Source: Paenibacillus planticolens (lineage in GTDB: Bacteria > Bacillota > Bacilli > Paenibacillales > NBRC-103111). From it: a DNA stretch of 64,000 nucleotides. The stretch covers positions 1-64,000 of the forward strand of contig NZ_WHNZ01000039.1 of NCBI RefSeq assembly GCF_013141725.1. Reading direction: 5' to 3'. Of the stretch, positions 20,293 to 28,732 are shown in pieces (position 1 is the first letter of the stretch; each line of letters begins with the position of its first letter). The position numbers and the translations under genes are program-made. The notes under the pieces were generated by a model, which was not told the origin of the DNA, made no database searches, and saw nothing but the letters and a program-made list of their open reading frames with translations.

Positions 20293-21372
20293 GGAAGCAC
20301 TAGTTTGCCTATATTAAGCTGCTTAATTTGATCTTCATTCAAATCTTTGATCTTATTTTTTGCTGTCACACCACTCACTGTAATACCATATTTATTTTTT
20401 ATGTATGCATGGATATCTTTCATCTCATCATTTGTTAGTTTGCTTAAATCCTGCTCTCCTTTTAACTTTCCAAGTAGGATCCCTATAACTTCTGCAGCCA
20501 GTGAGGTGTTGGCTTGAATGCGCGCACTGCCATACGCCACAGCAGAGGCACCCACGTTTTTACCTGCTAAGAAATACCTCCCTGCTGCTAGGGACGAATG
20601 TCGCTCCGACATTTCCGAAACCCCACGTAAATTTATCTGTAACTGTAGTCGTTGAACCATATTTATCTTCTATTTCTTTTTTTGTTAACCGATTCGTTTC
20701 CTTCTGGAACTTATCCCAATCTACATGACGAAATTTCATCATGATTGAAGCTGCCATGTACTGTTGTGCTCCGCCAAATACGGTTTCAATACCTGGAATA
20801 CGTTCCAATTCAAGGCCTCCTACAAGAGCATTGGAGTCCGTATTTTCTACCCAGTAGTCAGCACGGATGTCCTTCTCCAATCCATCTTTTGTACGGTAGG
20901 TAATAGACTTAATTTGTTGATTATTCGCAGCCGCATCCTTTACCTTATTAATGCCAGTAATGGAAATGCCGGATTCCAGTGGTATCCCTTTAATAAGCGA
21001 GTCGAAGTATTGTTCAAATTCACTAGCTTTTCTTATCTCACCTTTTTTATAGCGGTTAAAAAGCTCCTTTACTCTTCCTTGAAGCAAGGATTGATTTTGA
21101 TCATCGAACGGTTCATCCAGAAACTGCATCTGTCCTTGAATGAGCTGTCCTCCCGGCTTATCCTTGGGATCTAAAATAGTTACTGATAATCCTTCATCCA
21201 TGGCAGCTCTAGCCAGATAAACTCCTTCTATTTCCGATCCAATCACCACGACATGTGTCTGGCCGGAATCTCCTTCTTCTTTTTCCGCTTGAACTTTCTC
21301 TTTCTCACAAGCAGTTACAAATAATAAACAAGTAAAAACTAAACCGAATACTAAGATCTGATACTTTCTCAT
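20289..21372 (-). pseudogene. Broken lipoprotein-type FAD-dependent oxidoreductase
   Basis: Two minus-strand frames together give an incomplete FAD-dependent oxidoreductase. The 5' part (20560-21372) has a lipoprotein signal (LLFVTACEK) and a dinucleotide-binding fold (VVVIGSEIEGVYLARAA). The 3' part (20289-20600) holds the family C-terminus FLAGKNVGASAVAYGSARIQ. The reading frame changes near 20580, and the few hundred middle residues usual in this family are missing, so both a deletion and a frameshift are present. Likely non-functional. Confidence 0.8.
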
Positions 21373-21561
21373 CGCTTCCTCCTATTACAAATTATGGATA
21401 TTCAATAAATTGACGTTACCTCTGCTTTAAAGTTCAATCTCATTCCACTCAGCCATTTTTAAGCTAACTTTTATCTGCGTTTCAGCTTCCCTTCTCTTTT
21501 TCTTCATAATTGCACCGTACAATGGGGTTGAAGATCAAGGATAGGAGTGAATTATGCACAT

Positions 21562-22257
21562 ATGAAAATGAAACAAATAGCCGGCTTATGCATTCTTATT
21601 CCCGCTTTGCTTAGCGGTTGCGGAAATCAAACTTCCTCTGGGCCTGCAGCGGCAAGCACGACACAGCCTCAAACGCAGAACGCACAAGGTTCAGCAGATG
21701 CGAAGCAGCAGGGACAGAATCGTCCCGCCATGAGTCAGGAGCAAAGACAACTGTTCAGTACGTTCCAAACCCTCCTTATGATGGACAAGGCCGACGGACT
21801 TGCGATCACCAAGGAGCAAGCTCAAGTCATGCTGCCCGTTGCGCAGGATATCGAGACCAAGGCTGAGCTCAGCGACGAGAATAAGACAAAGTTGCTCGAA
21901 AAGCTAACGGACGCTCAGAAGAAGTTCATCGATGACTCGGCATCCCGGATGGCTGGTCGGGGGAACGGCGGAGGGAACGGACCTGGCGCTAACGGCGGAA
22001 ATCAAGGCGATGGCAAGCGTGGGAATTTCGGCGGGCAAAAAGGCGCACAGCCGGACGGCTCAGCCCCGGCTTCACCGAATGCCGCTGGTTCCGATGGCAC
22101 GGGCGGCGGGAATAACGGGAATGGCGCAGCCCGTGGAGGCAACGCAGACGGCAAAAACGGCGGAGCAGGCGGCAATCGTCCTGCCGGCGGCGCTGGCGGT
22201 CAAATGCGGGATCCCGGCAAGCAGCTCGTTGAGCTCTTGCAAGAGAGAGTGAAATAA
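21562..22257 (+). CDS. Gly/Asn-rich lipoprotein, function unknown
   Basis: 231 residues from the ATG at 21562 (GTG at 21547 and ATG at 21568 also possible). The N-terminus is a lipoprotein signal with lipobox LLSGC. Residues about 55-125 form a soluble helical segment (QRQLFSTFQTLLMMDKADGLAITKEQ), and the region from about 130 to 215 is extremely rich in Gly, Asn, Ala and Pro. It resembles small Paenibacillus lipoproteins of unknown role. The plus-strand hairpin at 22474 may end its transcript. Confidence 0.75.
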   Translation: MKMKQIAGLCILIPALLSGCGNQTSSGPAAASTTQPQTQNAQGSADAKQQGQNRPAMSQEQRQLFSTFQTLLMMDKADGLAITKEQAQVMLPVAQDIETKAELSDENKTKLLEKLTDAQKKFIDDSASRMAGRGNGGGNGPGANGGNQGDGKRGNFGGQKGAQPDGSAPASPNAAGSDGTGGGNNGNGAARGGNADGKNGGAGGNRPAGGAGGQMRDPGKQLVELLQERVK

Positions 22258-22278
22258 AACTGCGGATACTGGTTTAGA

Positions 22279-22455
22279 GGAACTACAGGCCGCTATTTAT
22301 CCAAATGGCAGCCTTGTGGCAAGCAAGTGGGAACTACGGTCCGCTATTTTGCCATTTTCGGCTGAAATGTGCGGTCCGATGGGGAATAAGACCCTGTAGT
22401 TCCGCGTAAACATGGAAATTAGAGCTTTTCGCACAAATAGCGGACTCTAGTTCCC
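22279..22455. repeat. Inverted ggaactac intergenic element, copy 2
   Basis: Four segments in mixed orientation: GGAACTACAGGCCGCTATTT (22279-22298), GGGAACTACGGTCCGCTATT (22329-22350), and minus-oriented forms at 22385-22403 and 22435-22455 ending gtagttcc and ctagttccc. Same family as the element at 28-154. Confidence 0.7.
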
Positions 22456-22473
22456 TTCAAGGTGGTAAGAACG

Positions 22474-22525
22474 GAAAAAGGGCTTCCCTTTCGTAGATTC
22501 ATCTACTTTTGGGACAGCCCTTTTC
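22474..22525. terminator. Bidirectional terminator
   Basis: Long stem aaaagGGCTtCCC...GTAGAT-tc-ATCTAC...GGGacAGCCCtttt with T runs at both ends. It separates the lipoprotein gene (plus) from the YbjN-like gene (minus) and would end the 16-kb minus-strand unit. Confidence 0.85.
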
Positions 22526-22536
22526 TGCGTTCGCAC

Positions 22537-23058
22537 TTAACCTCGCAATGCCTGAACAACCTGCTCGGCACTGGCTTCGCCGCTGGCTACCAGTTCCACA
22601 TGCTCGGCAAACATATCGCACATATAGACGAATAAGCTCAAAATCTCAAGCACCTCTTCGCTGTCAAAAGAACGCGCAGCCGAAATGCTGTATACATAGC
22701 GGTAATGCAGCTCGTTATGCTCATTGATGCCAAAATGGCCGATCGGCAGTCGCGTATTGATCTCGAGTAAAACAGCGGCAACCTCATCGCGCTTTCCTTC
22801 TTCAAGGTGAAAAGGAAGCGTACTGTAGATTTGCAGCAGCTGAATAGAAGCGATCTCATCGTCGTTCAAAGGCAAAAAGCTAAAGTGCAGAAAGCGTTCC
22901 CGCTCTTTTTTATCCTCTTGAAAACCGGCCATCAGCACGTGAAGCGGAATCGCTTCTGATTTTTCCAACAAATTCGTGGCTAAGCCTGTCTCATCCAAAA
23001 TATCTTTCAAAAGCCCTAACTGCGCCAAATGGCGCGCGTGTACTAGGTCTGGCAGCAT
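22537..23058 (-). CDS. YbjN/CesT-like chaperone candidate
   Basis: 173-residue acidic protein. The pattern (LHVLMAGFQEDKKERERFLHFSFLPL, then IQLLQIYSTLPF, INTRLPIGHFGINE, YRYVYSISAARSFD) resembles the YbjN / type III chaperone-like fold, in which proteins bind unfolded effectors. It lies 14 bp after the 709-residue tagged protein and is the last gene of the unit, so I infer that it is a dedicated chaperone for that protein or for DUF4157 cargo. The fold assignment is by pattern only. Confidence 0.6.
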   Translation of the reverse strand: MLPDLVHARHLAQLGLLKDILDETGLATNLLEKSEAIPLHVLMAGFQEDKKERERFLHFSFLPLNDDEIASIQLLQIYSTLPFHLEEGKRDEVAAVLLEINTRLPIGHFGINEHNELHYRYVYSISAARSFDSEEVLEILSLFVYMCDMFAEHVELVASGEASAEQVVQALRG

Positions 23059-23072
23059 GTGTTTCCACCCTT

Positions 23073-25202
23073 CTATTCTCTTTGTCCCATGGCTTCAACT
23101 AATTTGGATCTTAGTTTAACCGGATCATCTTTAAACTTCTCAAGAGCAGGCAAACTTACACCTGCCGCTTCGACATAGCTTCTTACCTGAGTGTACCGCG
23201 CAAGAACGGCTGGATCTGGCGTTGCGGGCGCCGGTGCGGCTGCGGTTGGTGCCGCTGTGGTTGGCGTAGCCGGTACTGGTGCAGCTGTTGTCGGTGCCGT
23301 GGCGATTGCCGGTGCCGGTGCTGGTGCGGCTGTTGTTGGCGCCGTCCCGGTTGCCGGGGCCGGGGCTGATGCGGCTGACGTTGGTGCCGCTACGGTTGCC
23401 GGGGCCGGAGCCGGTGCGGCTGACGCTGTTAACACAGGAAGACTCCTAATCATATGAATAATCAGATCCGCATCTTTTGAACGTTGTTCCTGTTTCTTCT
23501 CGGTTGATTTATCCGCATTGAAGACCGCCTTTGTGATTCCCCAAGCCCCAGCTTTGGCAGCTCGATCGCGTCCAGCTTGTTTCAATGACCGGACGACAGG
23601 CATCGCAGCGCCAACGCCGGAGGCAACGATTTTGAGCGGCGTACCGACCTGCGCACCGACACCAGTCAGCGTAGCGATGTCCCCTGCGATTTTCGTTAAC
23701 TCGATACCGATTTGCAGACCTCCGCGGTTCGTGCGCTTCACGTTAATATTTTTCATTTCCTTGGCGAGTTCATACTGCGCAATCTCTTCGAGTTCTGTCT
23801 CTGCCTGTGCGTCGCCTTGTGCTTTTCTGGCTTCGAGAGCCTGTTTATGGATCTTCAGTTTCTCTTTATCTACGCCGGCATTCCGGAACCATCTCTTGGC
23901 CGTTACAAAGGATTTGCCCGCGTTCTTGCCCTTGAAGTCACGTTTCAAGGTGGTCATTGCCGAGCGGTTTAGGCCTGCTTTGATGACGTCGACCGTTTTG
24001 ATGGCAATTTTCACACCGCTCACCGCGATACTGACCCCCGGAATAACGCTAGTCAAGCTTGCTGTGCTTGTGTCCATAATTTCCATAATGCCTTTGGCGA
24101 CTTTGAGCCCGGATTGGGCAGCCTGAATGGCATTGCTTATTACATCGATGACACCTTTGGAGGCTTCGCCCTTATCCAGTCCGCCATTCTCCGAATGCTT
24201 GCTATACATATCGTAGATGGATTTAACAGCCATAATGGTGCTTTTTACAGCAGAAATCGCTTCCCCTACCGTACCGGTATAATCACTTACCGCCGAGGAA
24301 GCGCCCACACCATCGGTATTGCCGGTGGATTTGGCGGCTTTATCGACCAAGCCGGCGGAGCCGCTGACCATTTTGCCTGTGGATTCAATCATGGAAGAGC
24401 CGGTAGCTGCGTAGTTCCAGCGTTTATTATGGCCGGTACGGTCACTGTCCTCAGAGATGGAAAGAGTTTCTCTAATCGCGCTCAAAATTTGAAAAGGACC
24501 GCCAATCAAATCCGCTGCGGAGGCAACCGCGCCATGCGATGCCGATTGCTGCGCCAGACTCTCGTCTTTGGTTGCGTCGTAGGCATCTTTGAAATCGTCT
24601 GATTTACTGCCGAAGCTTTCACTAAACGCGGTGATGATGCCTGCACCGGTATCTGCACCCTCTTTGAGCGAGTCAGACGCCGGAGCTGCCGCCGGTGCCG
24701 CTACGGGCACTGGCGCTGCTTGCACCGGGGCCGCTTGCATCGGCGCTGCCTGCGCTGGAGCCGGCGTCGGTGCCGCTACGGGCACTGGCGCTGCTTGCAC
24801 CGGGGCCGCTTGCGTCGCCGCTGCCTGCGCTGGAGCCGCCGCCGGTGTCGCCACAGGCACTGCCGGTGTTTGCACCGGGGCCGCTTGCGTCGCCGCTGCC
24901 TGCGCTGGAGCCGCCGCCGGTGTCGCCACAGGCACTGCCGCTGCTTGCACCGGGGCCGCTTGCATCGGCGCCGCTACGGGCACCGGCGCTGCCTGCTGCT
25001 GCGGATTCCTTTGAATCATTTGATTCGCGTAGGCTTGGGTTGCGCGATTCCCGGCTGTTCGCTGCATCTGCATAAAGAAGTCCCTCGCAAGAGGAGACAC
25101 TTGAGGCGATGACATTCCGTTTGTCTGTGAAGCTTGTGATTGCGCAGCCTTCTGTTGAGAATGGCCCGCTGATTTGGATTGGTGCTGGTTACCTTGTGCC
25201 AT
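23073..25202 (-). CDS. Large tagged helical protein, eCIS-cargo-like
   Basis: 709 residues. An N-terminal tag MQRTAGNRATQAYANQ (about 46-60) resembles the QRTIGNKAV tag of the adjacent DUF4157 protein, a signature of eCIS-associated cargo. Residues about 66-180 are a repetitive Pro/Ala/Val linker (units like APVQAAPVPVAAPAAAPAQ). From 180 to 590 is an Ala/Gly/Ser-rich helical region with amphipathic and weakly hydrophobic segments (SVIPGVSIAVSGVKIAIKTV, GVGAQVGTPLKIVASGVGAA). A second Pro/Ala/Thr linker precedes a short helical C-terminus. RBS AAAGGAG. No catalytic motif is seen; it could be a membrane-active cargo or a scaffold. Confidence 0.75.
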   Translation of the reverse strand: MAQGNQHQSKSAGHSQQKAAQSQASQTNGMSSPQVSPLARDFFMQMQRTAGNRATQAYANQMIQRNPQQQAAPVPVAAPMQAAPVQAAAVPVATPAAAPAQAAATQAAPVQTPAVPVATPAAAPAQAAATQAAPVQAAPVPVAAPTPAPAQAAPMQAAPVQAAPVPVAAPAAAPASDSLKEGADTGAGIITAFSESFGSKSDDFKDAYDATKDESLAQQSASHGAVASAADLIGGPFQILSAIRETLSISEDSDRTGHNKRWNYAATGSSMIESTGKMVSGSAGLVDKAAKSTGNTDGVGASSAVSDYTGTVGEAISAVKSTIMAVKSIYDMYSKHSENGGLDKGEASKGVIDVISNAIQAAQSGLKVAKGIMEIMDTSTASLTSVIPGVSIAVSGVKIAIKTVDVIKAGLNRSAMTTLKRDFKGKNAGKSFVTAKRWFRNAGVDKEKLKIHKQALEARKAQGDAQAETELEEIAQYELAKEMKNINVKRTNRGGLQIGIELTKIAGDIATLTGVGAQVGTPLKIVASGVGAAMPVVRSLKQAGRDRAAKAGAWGITKAVFNADKSTEKKQEQRSKDADLIIHMIRSLPVLTASAAPAPAPATVAAPTSAASAPAPATGTAPTTAAPAPAPAIATAPTTAAPVPATPTTAAPTAAAPAPATPDPAVLARYTQVRSYVEAAGVSLPALEKFKDDPVKLRSKLVEAMGQRE
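24690..25010 (-). repeat. Coding tandem repeat, Pro/Ala linker
   Basis: GC-rich in-frame repeats encode the Pro/Ala/Val linker of the 709-residue protein. A unit of roughly 90-100 bp recurs about three times with near-identical sequence (for example the ccgctgcctgcgctggagcc segment), so copy number may vary between strains. Confidence 0.75.
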
Positions 25203-25288
25203 CAGACGTGACTCCTTTATGCATAATAGTCCTGCAAACGAAAAAGCAACAGGCGAATGCGTGATTCCTGCTGCTCGTACGCGAGAGC

Positions 25289-26335
25289 TTACTTGCCGCC
25301 CCTTTGTTGAATAACGTGAGTTAACTCGTGTCCAAGCAGCTCTTGCCCTTGCCGCGAATCCGGGTTGTACCGGCCTTCACGGAAAAAAATATCATTCCCC
25401 GTCGCAAAGGCTTCCGCTCCTAAGGAAGCGGTAAGCTTCGACGCCCCCGAATCATGATGGATGTTGACATTGCTGAAATCCGCATTAAAGGCCGATTCCA
25501 TCTTGGCTTGGATCTGGGCGCCCATTTTAGAGCCGCTGCCTTGCTTGGATTTAATCTGCGATTCAATCGACGCCCCTGCTTCAAACGCTCCACCGTCAGA
25601 CGGCTTCATTTGCAGTTCTTCATCCTCTGATTCTCCGCCTTCGCTTCGCTGAACCGTCTCCGCCATCGGCTTCATCTGCAGTTCTTCGTCCTCTGACTCT
25701 CCGCCTTCGCTTCGCTGAACCGTCTCCGCCGACGGCTTCATCTGCAGCTCTTCGTCCTCTGACTCTCCGCCTTCGCTTCGCTGAATCGATTCCGCTGACG
25801 GCTTCATCTGCAACTCTTCATCTTCTGACTCCCCGCCCTCGCTTCGCTGAATCGACTCCGCCGACGGCTTCATCTGCAGCTCTTCGTCCTCTGACTCTCC
25901 GCTTTCGCTTCGCTGAACCGTCTCCGCTGACGGCTTCATCTGCAACTCTTCATCTTCTGACTCCCCGCCCTCGCTTCGCTGAATCGTCTCCGCTGACAGC
26001 TTCATCTGCAACTCTTCGTCTTCCGCACCGGAACCTTCGCTCTCCGAGCGCTGAACATCAGAGGAGGACGCCCCGCTATTTTCCGAGGCAGCGATCTTGT
26101 CCGCCACTTCTTTGCCAACTTGATCCGCCTCTTGTTCATAGGCATCTCCAACAGGTCCTACCGTCAGCTTCGTCTGTACGGACAGCATGCTGCCTACCGC
26201 TTTGTTGCCAATCGTCCGCTGTATATTCATAAGATCTGCTCCCGCAGACTGTCCGTGGGCGCTGCTTTTCGTGCGATGGTGATGTTGCAGGGAAGTATCT
26301 GGCTGCCTGTTAATACGCGATTGGTGCATTGGCAT
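25289..26335 (-). CDS. DUF4157 protein with seven 22-residue repeats
   Basis: 348 residues. Order: disordered start; tag MNIQRTIGNKAVGSML (36-51); DAYEQEADQVGKEVADKI (64-81); seven tandem 22-residue repeats built on EDEELQMKPSAETVQRSEGG (about 105-255); then the DUF4157 domain ending in HELTHVIQQ at 336-344, a zinc-peptidase-like HExxH motif at the very C-terminus. DUF4157 proteins are strongly linked to extracellular contractile injection systems as cargo or cargo modules. Many DUF4157 domains sit N-terminal to a toxin; here nothing follows, so it is a stand-alone module. ATG at 26335 follows AGGAGGGTTCAT. Confidence 0.85.
   Translation of the reverse strand: MPMHQSRINRQPDTSLQHHHRTKSSAHGQSAGADLMNIQRTIGNKAVGSMLSVQTKLTVGPVGDAYEQEADQVGKEVADKIAASENSGASSSDVQRSESEGSGAEDEELQMKLSAETIQRSEGGESEDEELQMKPSAETVQRSESGESEDEELQMKPSAESIQRSEGGESEDEELQMKPSAESIQRSEGGESEDEELQMKPSAETVQRSEGGESEDEELQMKPMAETVQRSEGGESEDEELQMKPSDGGAFEAGASIESQIKSKQGSGSKMGAQIQAKMESAFNADFSNVNIHHDSGASKLTASLGAEAFATGNDIFFREGRYNPDSRQGQELLGHELTHVIQQRGGK
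25590..26025 (-). repeat. 66-bp coding tandem repeat array
   Basis: Seven units of 66 bp inside the DUF4157 gene, each encoding a variant of EDEELQMKPSAE(T/S)(V/I)QRSEGGES. Several units are nearly identical at the DNA level, so the array should be prone to copy-number change. Not a CRISPR array: there are no spacers. Confidence 0.85.
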
Positions 26336-26363
26336 ATGAACCCTCCTAGAATGGTAGTACGGA

Positions 26364-26387
26364 GAAAAATGCCGCCATACGGACGGC
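26364..26387 (-). terminator. Weak hairpin between SpoIIE and DUF4157 genes
   Basis: Minus strand GCCGtCC-gtat-GG-CGGC followed by ATTTTTC, in the 129-bp gap. It could be a partial terminator that lowers transcription into the DUF4157-tagged protein-chaperone part, or it may be incidental. Confidence 0.4.
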
Positions 26388-26464
26388 TTGCGCCCCATCA
26401 TTTTCCGTGTCTGAGCGCACGATGTCATCTTATTTCACTATATCATACCTGTGTATCTTTGAGG

Positions 26465-27877
26465 CTACATTTTGAATGGTTTTCGATCAACAATGAGTAC
26501 GGCAATATCGTCAGATTGGGTAGCTCCGTCCGCGAATCGGTCTACATCCTCTACCATGTGATCAAGCAGCATCGATTGCTGACTGGACAGCTCCTTTTTC
26601 AACAGCTCGTAAAGGCGCTGGAAGCCATACTGCTCCTGCTGCCGATCCTCAGCCTCCGTAATGCCGTCCGTAAATAAAACCACACGATCACCCAAGCCAA
26701 GCGTTACTTCGTTATCCCCATAAAACATGTCATCCATGACGCCAAGCGGAAGCCCCTTTTTCCCTTTCAGCTGTTCCACTTCCCCGCTCTCGCGTACCAC
26801 ATAAGGCGGACAATGGCCGCCATCGCTATACAGCAGCTTCCCTGTGCCTACATCGAGAACACCGCAAAAAATCGTTGCAAACATCGTCGAATCGTCTTTA
26901 TACAGCTCTTGATTAACGGCGGTAAGCAGCTCTCCGGGCGACATCCCGGGCGACATTTTACCTTTGAGCAAGGTCATCGTGACCGCCATAAATAGCGCCG
27001 CAGGAATGCCTTTATCTGAAACATCCCCTAAAACGAAAAACAGCTTCTCGTCCCCGAGACGAAAATAATCATAAAAATCCCCGCCTACCTCGCGTGCCGG
27101 TCGAATATACGCCCGCGTCTCCGCAATGGCCGCAGTGCGCCCATCGGCATCTGTGCATGCTGCTGCTACCGAAGAAGCGCTGCTCAAACTCAAGCCTTGG
27201 CGTGGCAGAAAGCCCATTTGAATGTCTGTCGCGATGCGCAGCTCGCTTTCCATCCGCTCTTTGGCGGCCGTCGTTTTCTCCAGCGCATCGTAGAGCATGG
27301 CGTTCTCCAAAGAGGCGGCGATCGGAGAGGCAATGGACTCCAGAAGCTGCAGGTCACGGTCTGTAAAATGCGCGTCATCCCGCTTGTTCAGCACCTGCAG
27401 GACGCCGATAATTTTCCCTTTGCTCACAAGCGGCACGCAAAGCATGCTGCGCGTCGGGTAATCGACTCGCTTGGCGACCTTGGATGACCAGCGCTCGTCC
27501 TGCGCCGCATCGTCGATTTTGACCGATTGGCCGGTCTGCGCGACCCAGCCTGCGATGCCTTCGCCGATTTTGAGGCGAATTTCGCGGACTTCATCGCCTT
27601 TCTCCCCGAGCGCCAGATCAAAAAACAGCTCGCCCTTTTCCTTATCGACCAAAATAACGGAAGACGCTTCCGCGTTCATGATGCGCGAGGAGGTTTCCAT
27701 GATTTTGATCAGCAAATCCTGCTTCCGAATCGTCGAATTCACTTCCAAGCTAACGTCGAACAGCTGCATCGTCCGCTGAAGCTCCAGCTCAGCCGTCCTG
27801 CGTTTGCGCTCGCTGAGCTGCCAAGCTGTACCGGCCGCCAAACAGACAAGGAAAAGAATACTCGCGACGATATTCAT
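26465..27877 (-). CDS. Membrane-anchored GAF-SpoIIE (PP2C) phosphatase
   Basis: 470 residues: one N-terminal transmembrane helix (about 4-20), a short coiled coil, a GAF domain (about 45-195; KIGEGIAGWVAQTGQ, SMLCVPLVSKGKIIGVLQVLNK), and a C-terminal PP2C/SpoIIE phosphatase with metal-binding motifs REVGGDFYD, GDVSDKGIPAALFMA and TDGITEAED. RsbU/RsbP-type phosphatases dephosphorylate a STAS antagonist; the STAS gene lies 51 bp upstream in the same unit. ATG at 27877 follows AGGAGG. The signal sensed by GAF is unknown. Confidence 0.92.
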   Translation of the reverse strand: MNIVASILFLVCLAAGTAWQLSERKRRTAELELQRTMQLFDVSLEVNSTIRKQDLLIKIMETSSRIMNAEASSVILVDKEKGELFFDLALGEKGDEVREIRLKIGEGIAGWVAQTGQSVKIDDAAQDERWSSKVAKRVDYPTRSMLCVPLVSKGKIIGVLQVLNKRDDAHFTDRDLQLLESIASPIAASLENAMLYDALEKTTAAKERMESELRIATDIQMGFLPRQGLSLSSASSVAAACTDADGRTAAIAETRAYIRPAREVGGDFYDYFRLGDEKLFFVLGDVSDKGIPAALFMAVTMTLLKGKMSPGMSPGELLTAVNQELYKDDSTMFATIFCGVLDVGTGKLLYSDGGHCPPYVVRESGEVEQLKGKKGLPLGVMDDMFYGDNEVTLGLGDRVVLFTDGITEAEDRQQEQYGFQRLYELLKKELSSQQSMLLDHMVEDVDRFADGATQSDDIAVLIVDRKPFKM

Positions 27878-27928
27878 CAAGTACGCCTCCTCTGCGCTTT
27901 ACCCTTCCTCATAGTCCCGCTCGCAGCA

Positions 27929-28264
27929 CTAAGAAATGGCATGAATCGCATCCGCTTCCTTCTCATAAATCGAAAATATCGAACTAAACCCCGACATATC
28001 GAACACTTCCTTGACGTTCTCATTCATGCGCGCGAGCGCCAGCTTGCCTTGAATGACTTTGATCATTTTGGCTGCAGAGAGCAAGCTTCTTAGCCCTGCG
28101 GAGCTGACATATTCAAGTCCTTGCAGATCAAAAACAAATTTGCTCTTCCCCTGCTCGACCAGCTTCGCAAAAGCTGCTTCCAGGCTAGCGGAAGTATTCG
28201 CATCCAGTCTGCCGTTTAAGCTCAGCAGCACGACATCCCCCTGTATTTGCTCATGGATATTCAT
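27929..28264 (-). CDS. STAS-domain anti-sigma factor antagonist
   Basis: 111-residue SpoIIAA/RsbV-like protein. The phosphorylation region EYVSSAGLRSLL places the target Ser at 54 or 55. It should bind the HATPase kinase when unphosphorylated and be reset by the SpoIIE phosphatase. Start overlaps the kinase stop (ATGA), showing tight coupling. No sigma-factor gene follows, so the regulated output may be a non-sigma partner or a sigma factor elsewhere. Confidence 0.93.
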   Translation of the reverse strand: MNIHEQIQGDVVLLSLNGRLDANTSASLEAAFAKLVEQGKSKFVFDLQGLEYVSSAGLRSLLSAAKMIKVIQGKLALARMNENVKEVFDMSGFSSIFSIYEKEADAIHAIS

Positions 28265-28698
28265 GATATTCCCTCCTTCTGATCTCGCCTTTTGATCATC
28301 ATCAGCACATTTTCTTCGTTCAAACGCTCATAGCGGATATCATCCATCACTTGTCTCACAAAGTGAATGCCCAGACCGCCGATCCCGCGCTCGTCCATGC
28401 CAAGATCAACGCGCGGGCTGGACTTCAGGAGCGGATTAAAGGGAACTCCGCGATCTGTCAGGCGAAGCTCCCAGCCGTCCCCAGCGACTTCGATATCAAT
28501 ACGGATGGCATGCCGGCCGCGTTCGTCCGGGGGATGCCCGTAGAGAATAATGTTCGTAACAAGCTCGTCGCAAACCAAATTCAGTTGGAATAACGTTCGT
28601 TCATCCATGCCCATCGGTTGTGACAAGCTTTTTAAGAATGTGCCGAGCCGTTCCAGCTCCTTCAGATCGTTGCTTAACACAATGCTCTCCAATGACAC
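28261..28698 (-). CDS. RsbW-like HATPase anti-sigma kinase
   Basis: 145 residues, GHKL ATPase fold. N-box FQLNLVCDELVTNIILYGH, G1 DRGVPFNP and G2 GIGGLGIHFVRQVMD are all present, as in RsbW/SpoIIAB serine kinases. I prefer the GTG at 28698 (VSLESIV) because GGGGAGGGGGG lies just upstream; the ATG at 28719 would add seven residues encoded by that RBS. It forms the partner-switch trio with the STAS and SpoIIE genes. Confidence 0.9.
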   Translation of the reverse strand: MSLESIVLSNDLKELERLGTFLKSLSQPMGMDERTLFQLNLVCDELVTNIILYGHPPDERGRHAIRIDIEVAGDGWELRLTDRGVPFNPLLKSSPRVDLGMDERGIGGLGIHFVRQVMDDIRYERLNEENVLMMIKRRDQKEGIS

Positions 28699-28732
28699 GA
28701 TCCCCCCCTCCCCGCTCATCCGTCTACTTGAC

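Noticed and set aside
24589..25014. Plus-strand Gly/Ala/Thr-rich frame opposite the Pro/Ala linker
   Set aside because: Antisense of a GC-rich coding repeat; such frames stay open by composition alone.
25590..26025. Possible CRISPR-like array from regular 66-bp repeats
   Set aside because: Units are contiguous, in frame and encode a peptide repeat; there are no spacers and no cas genes.
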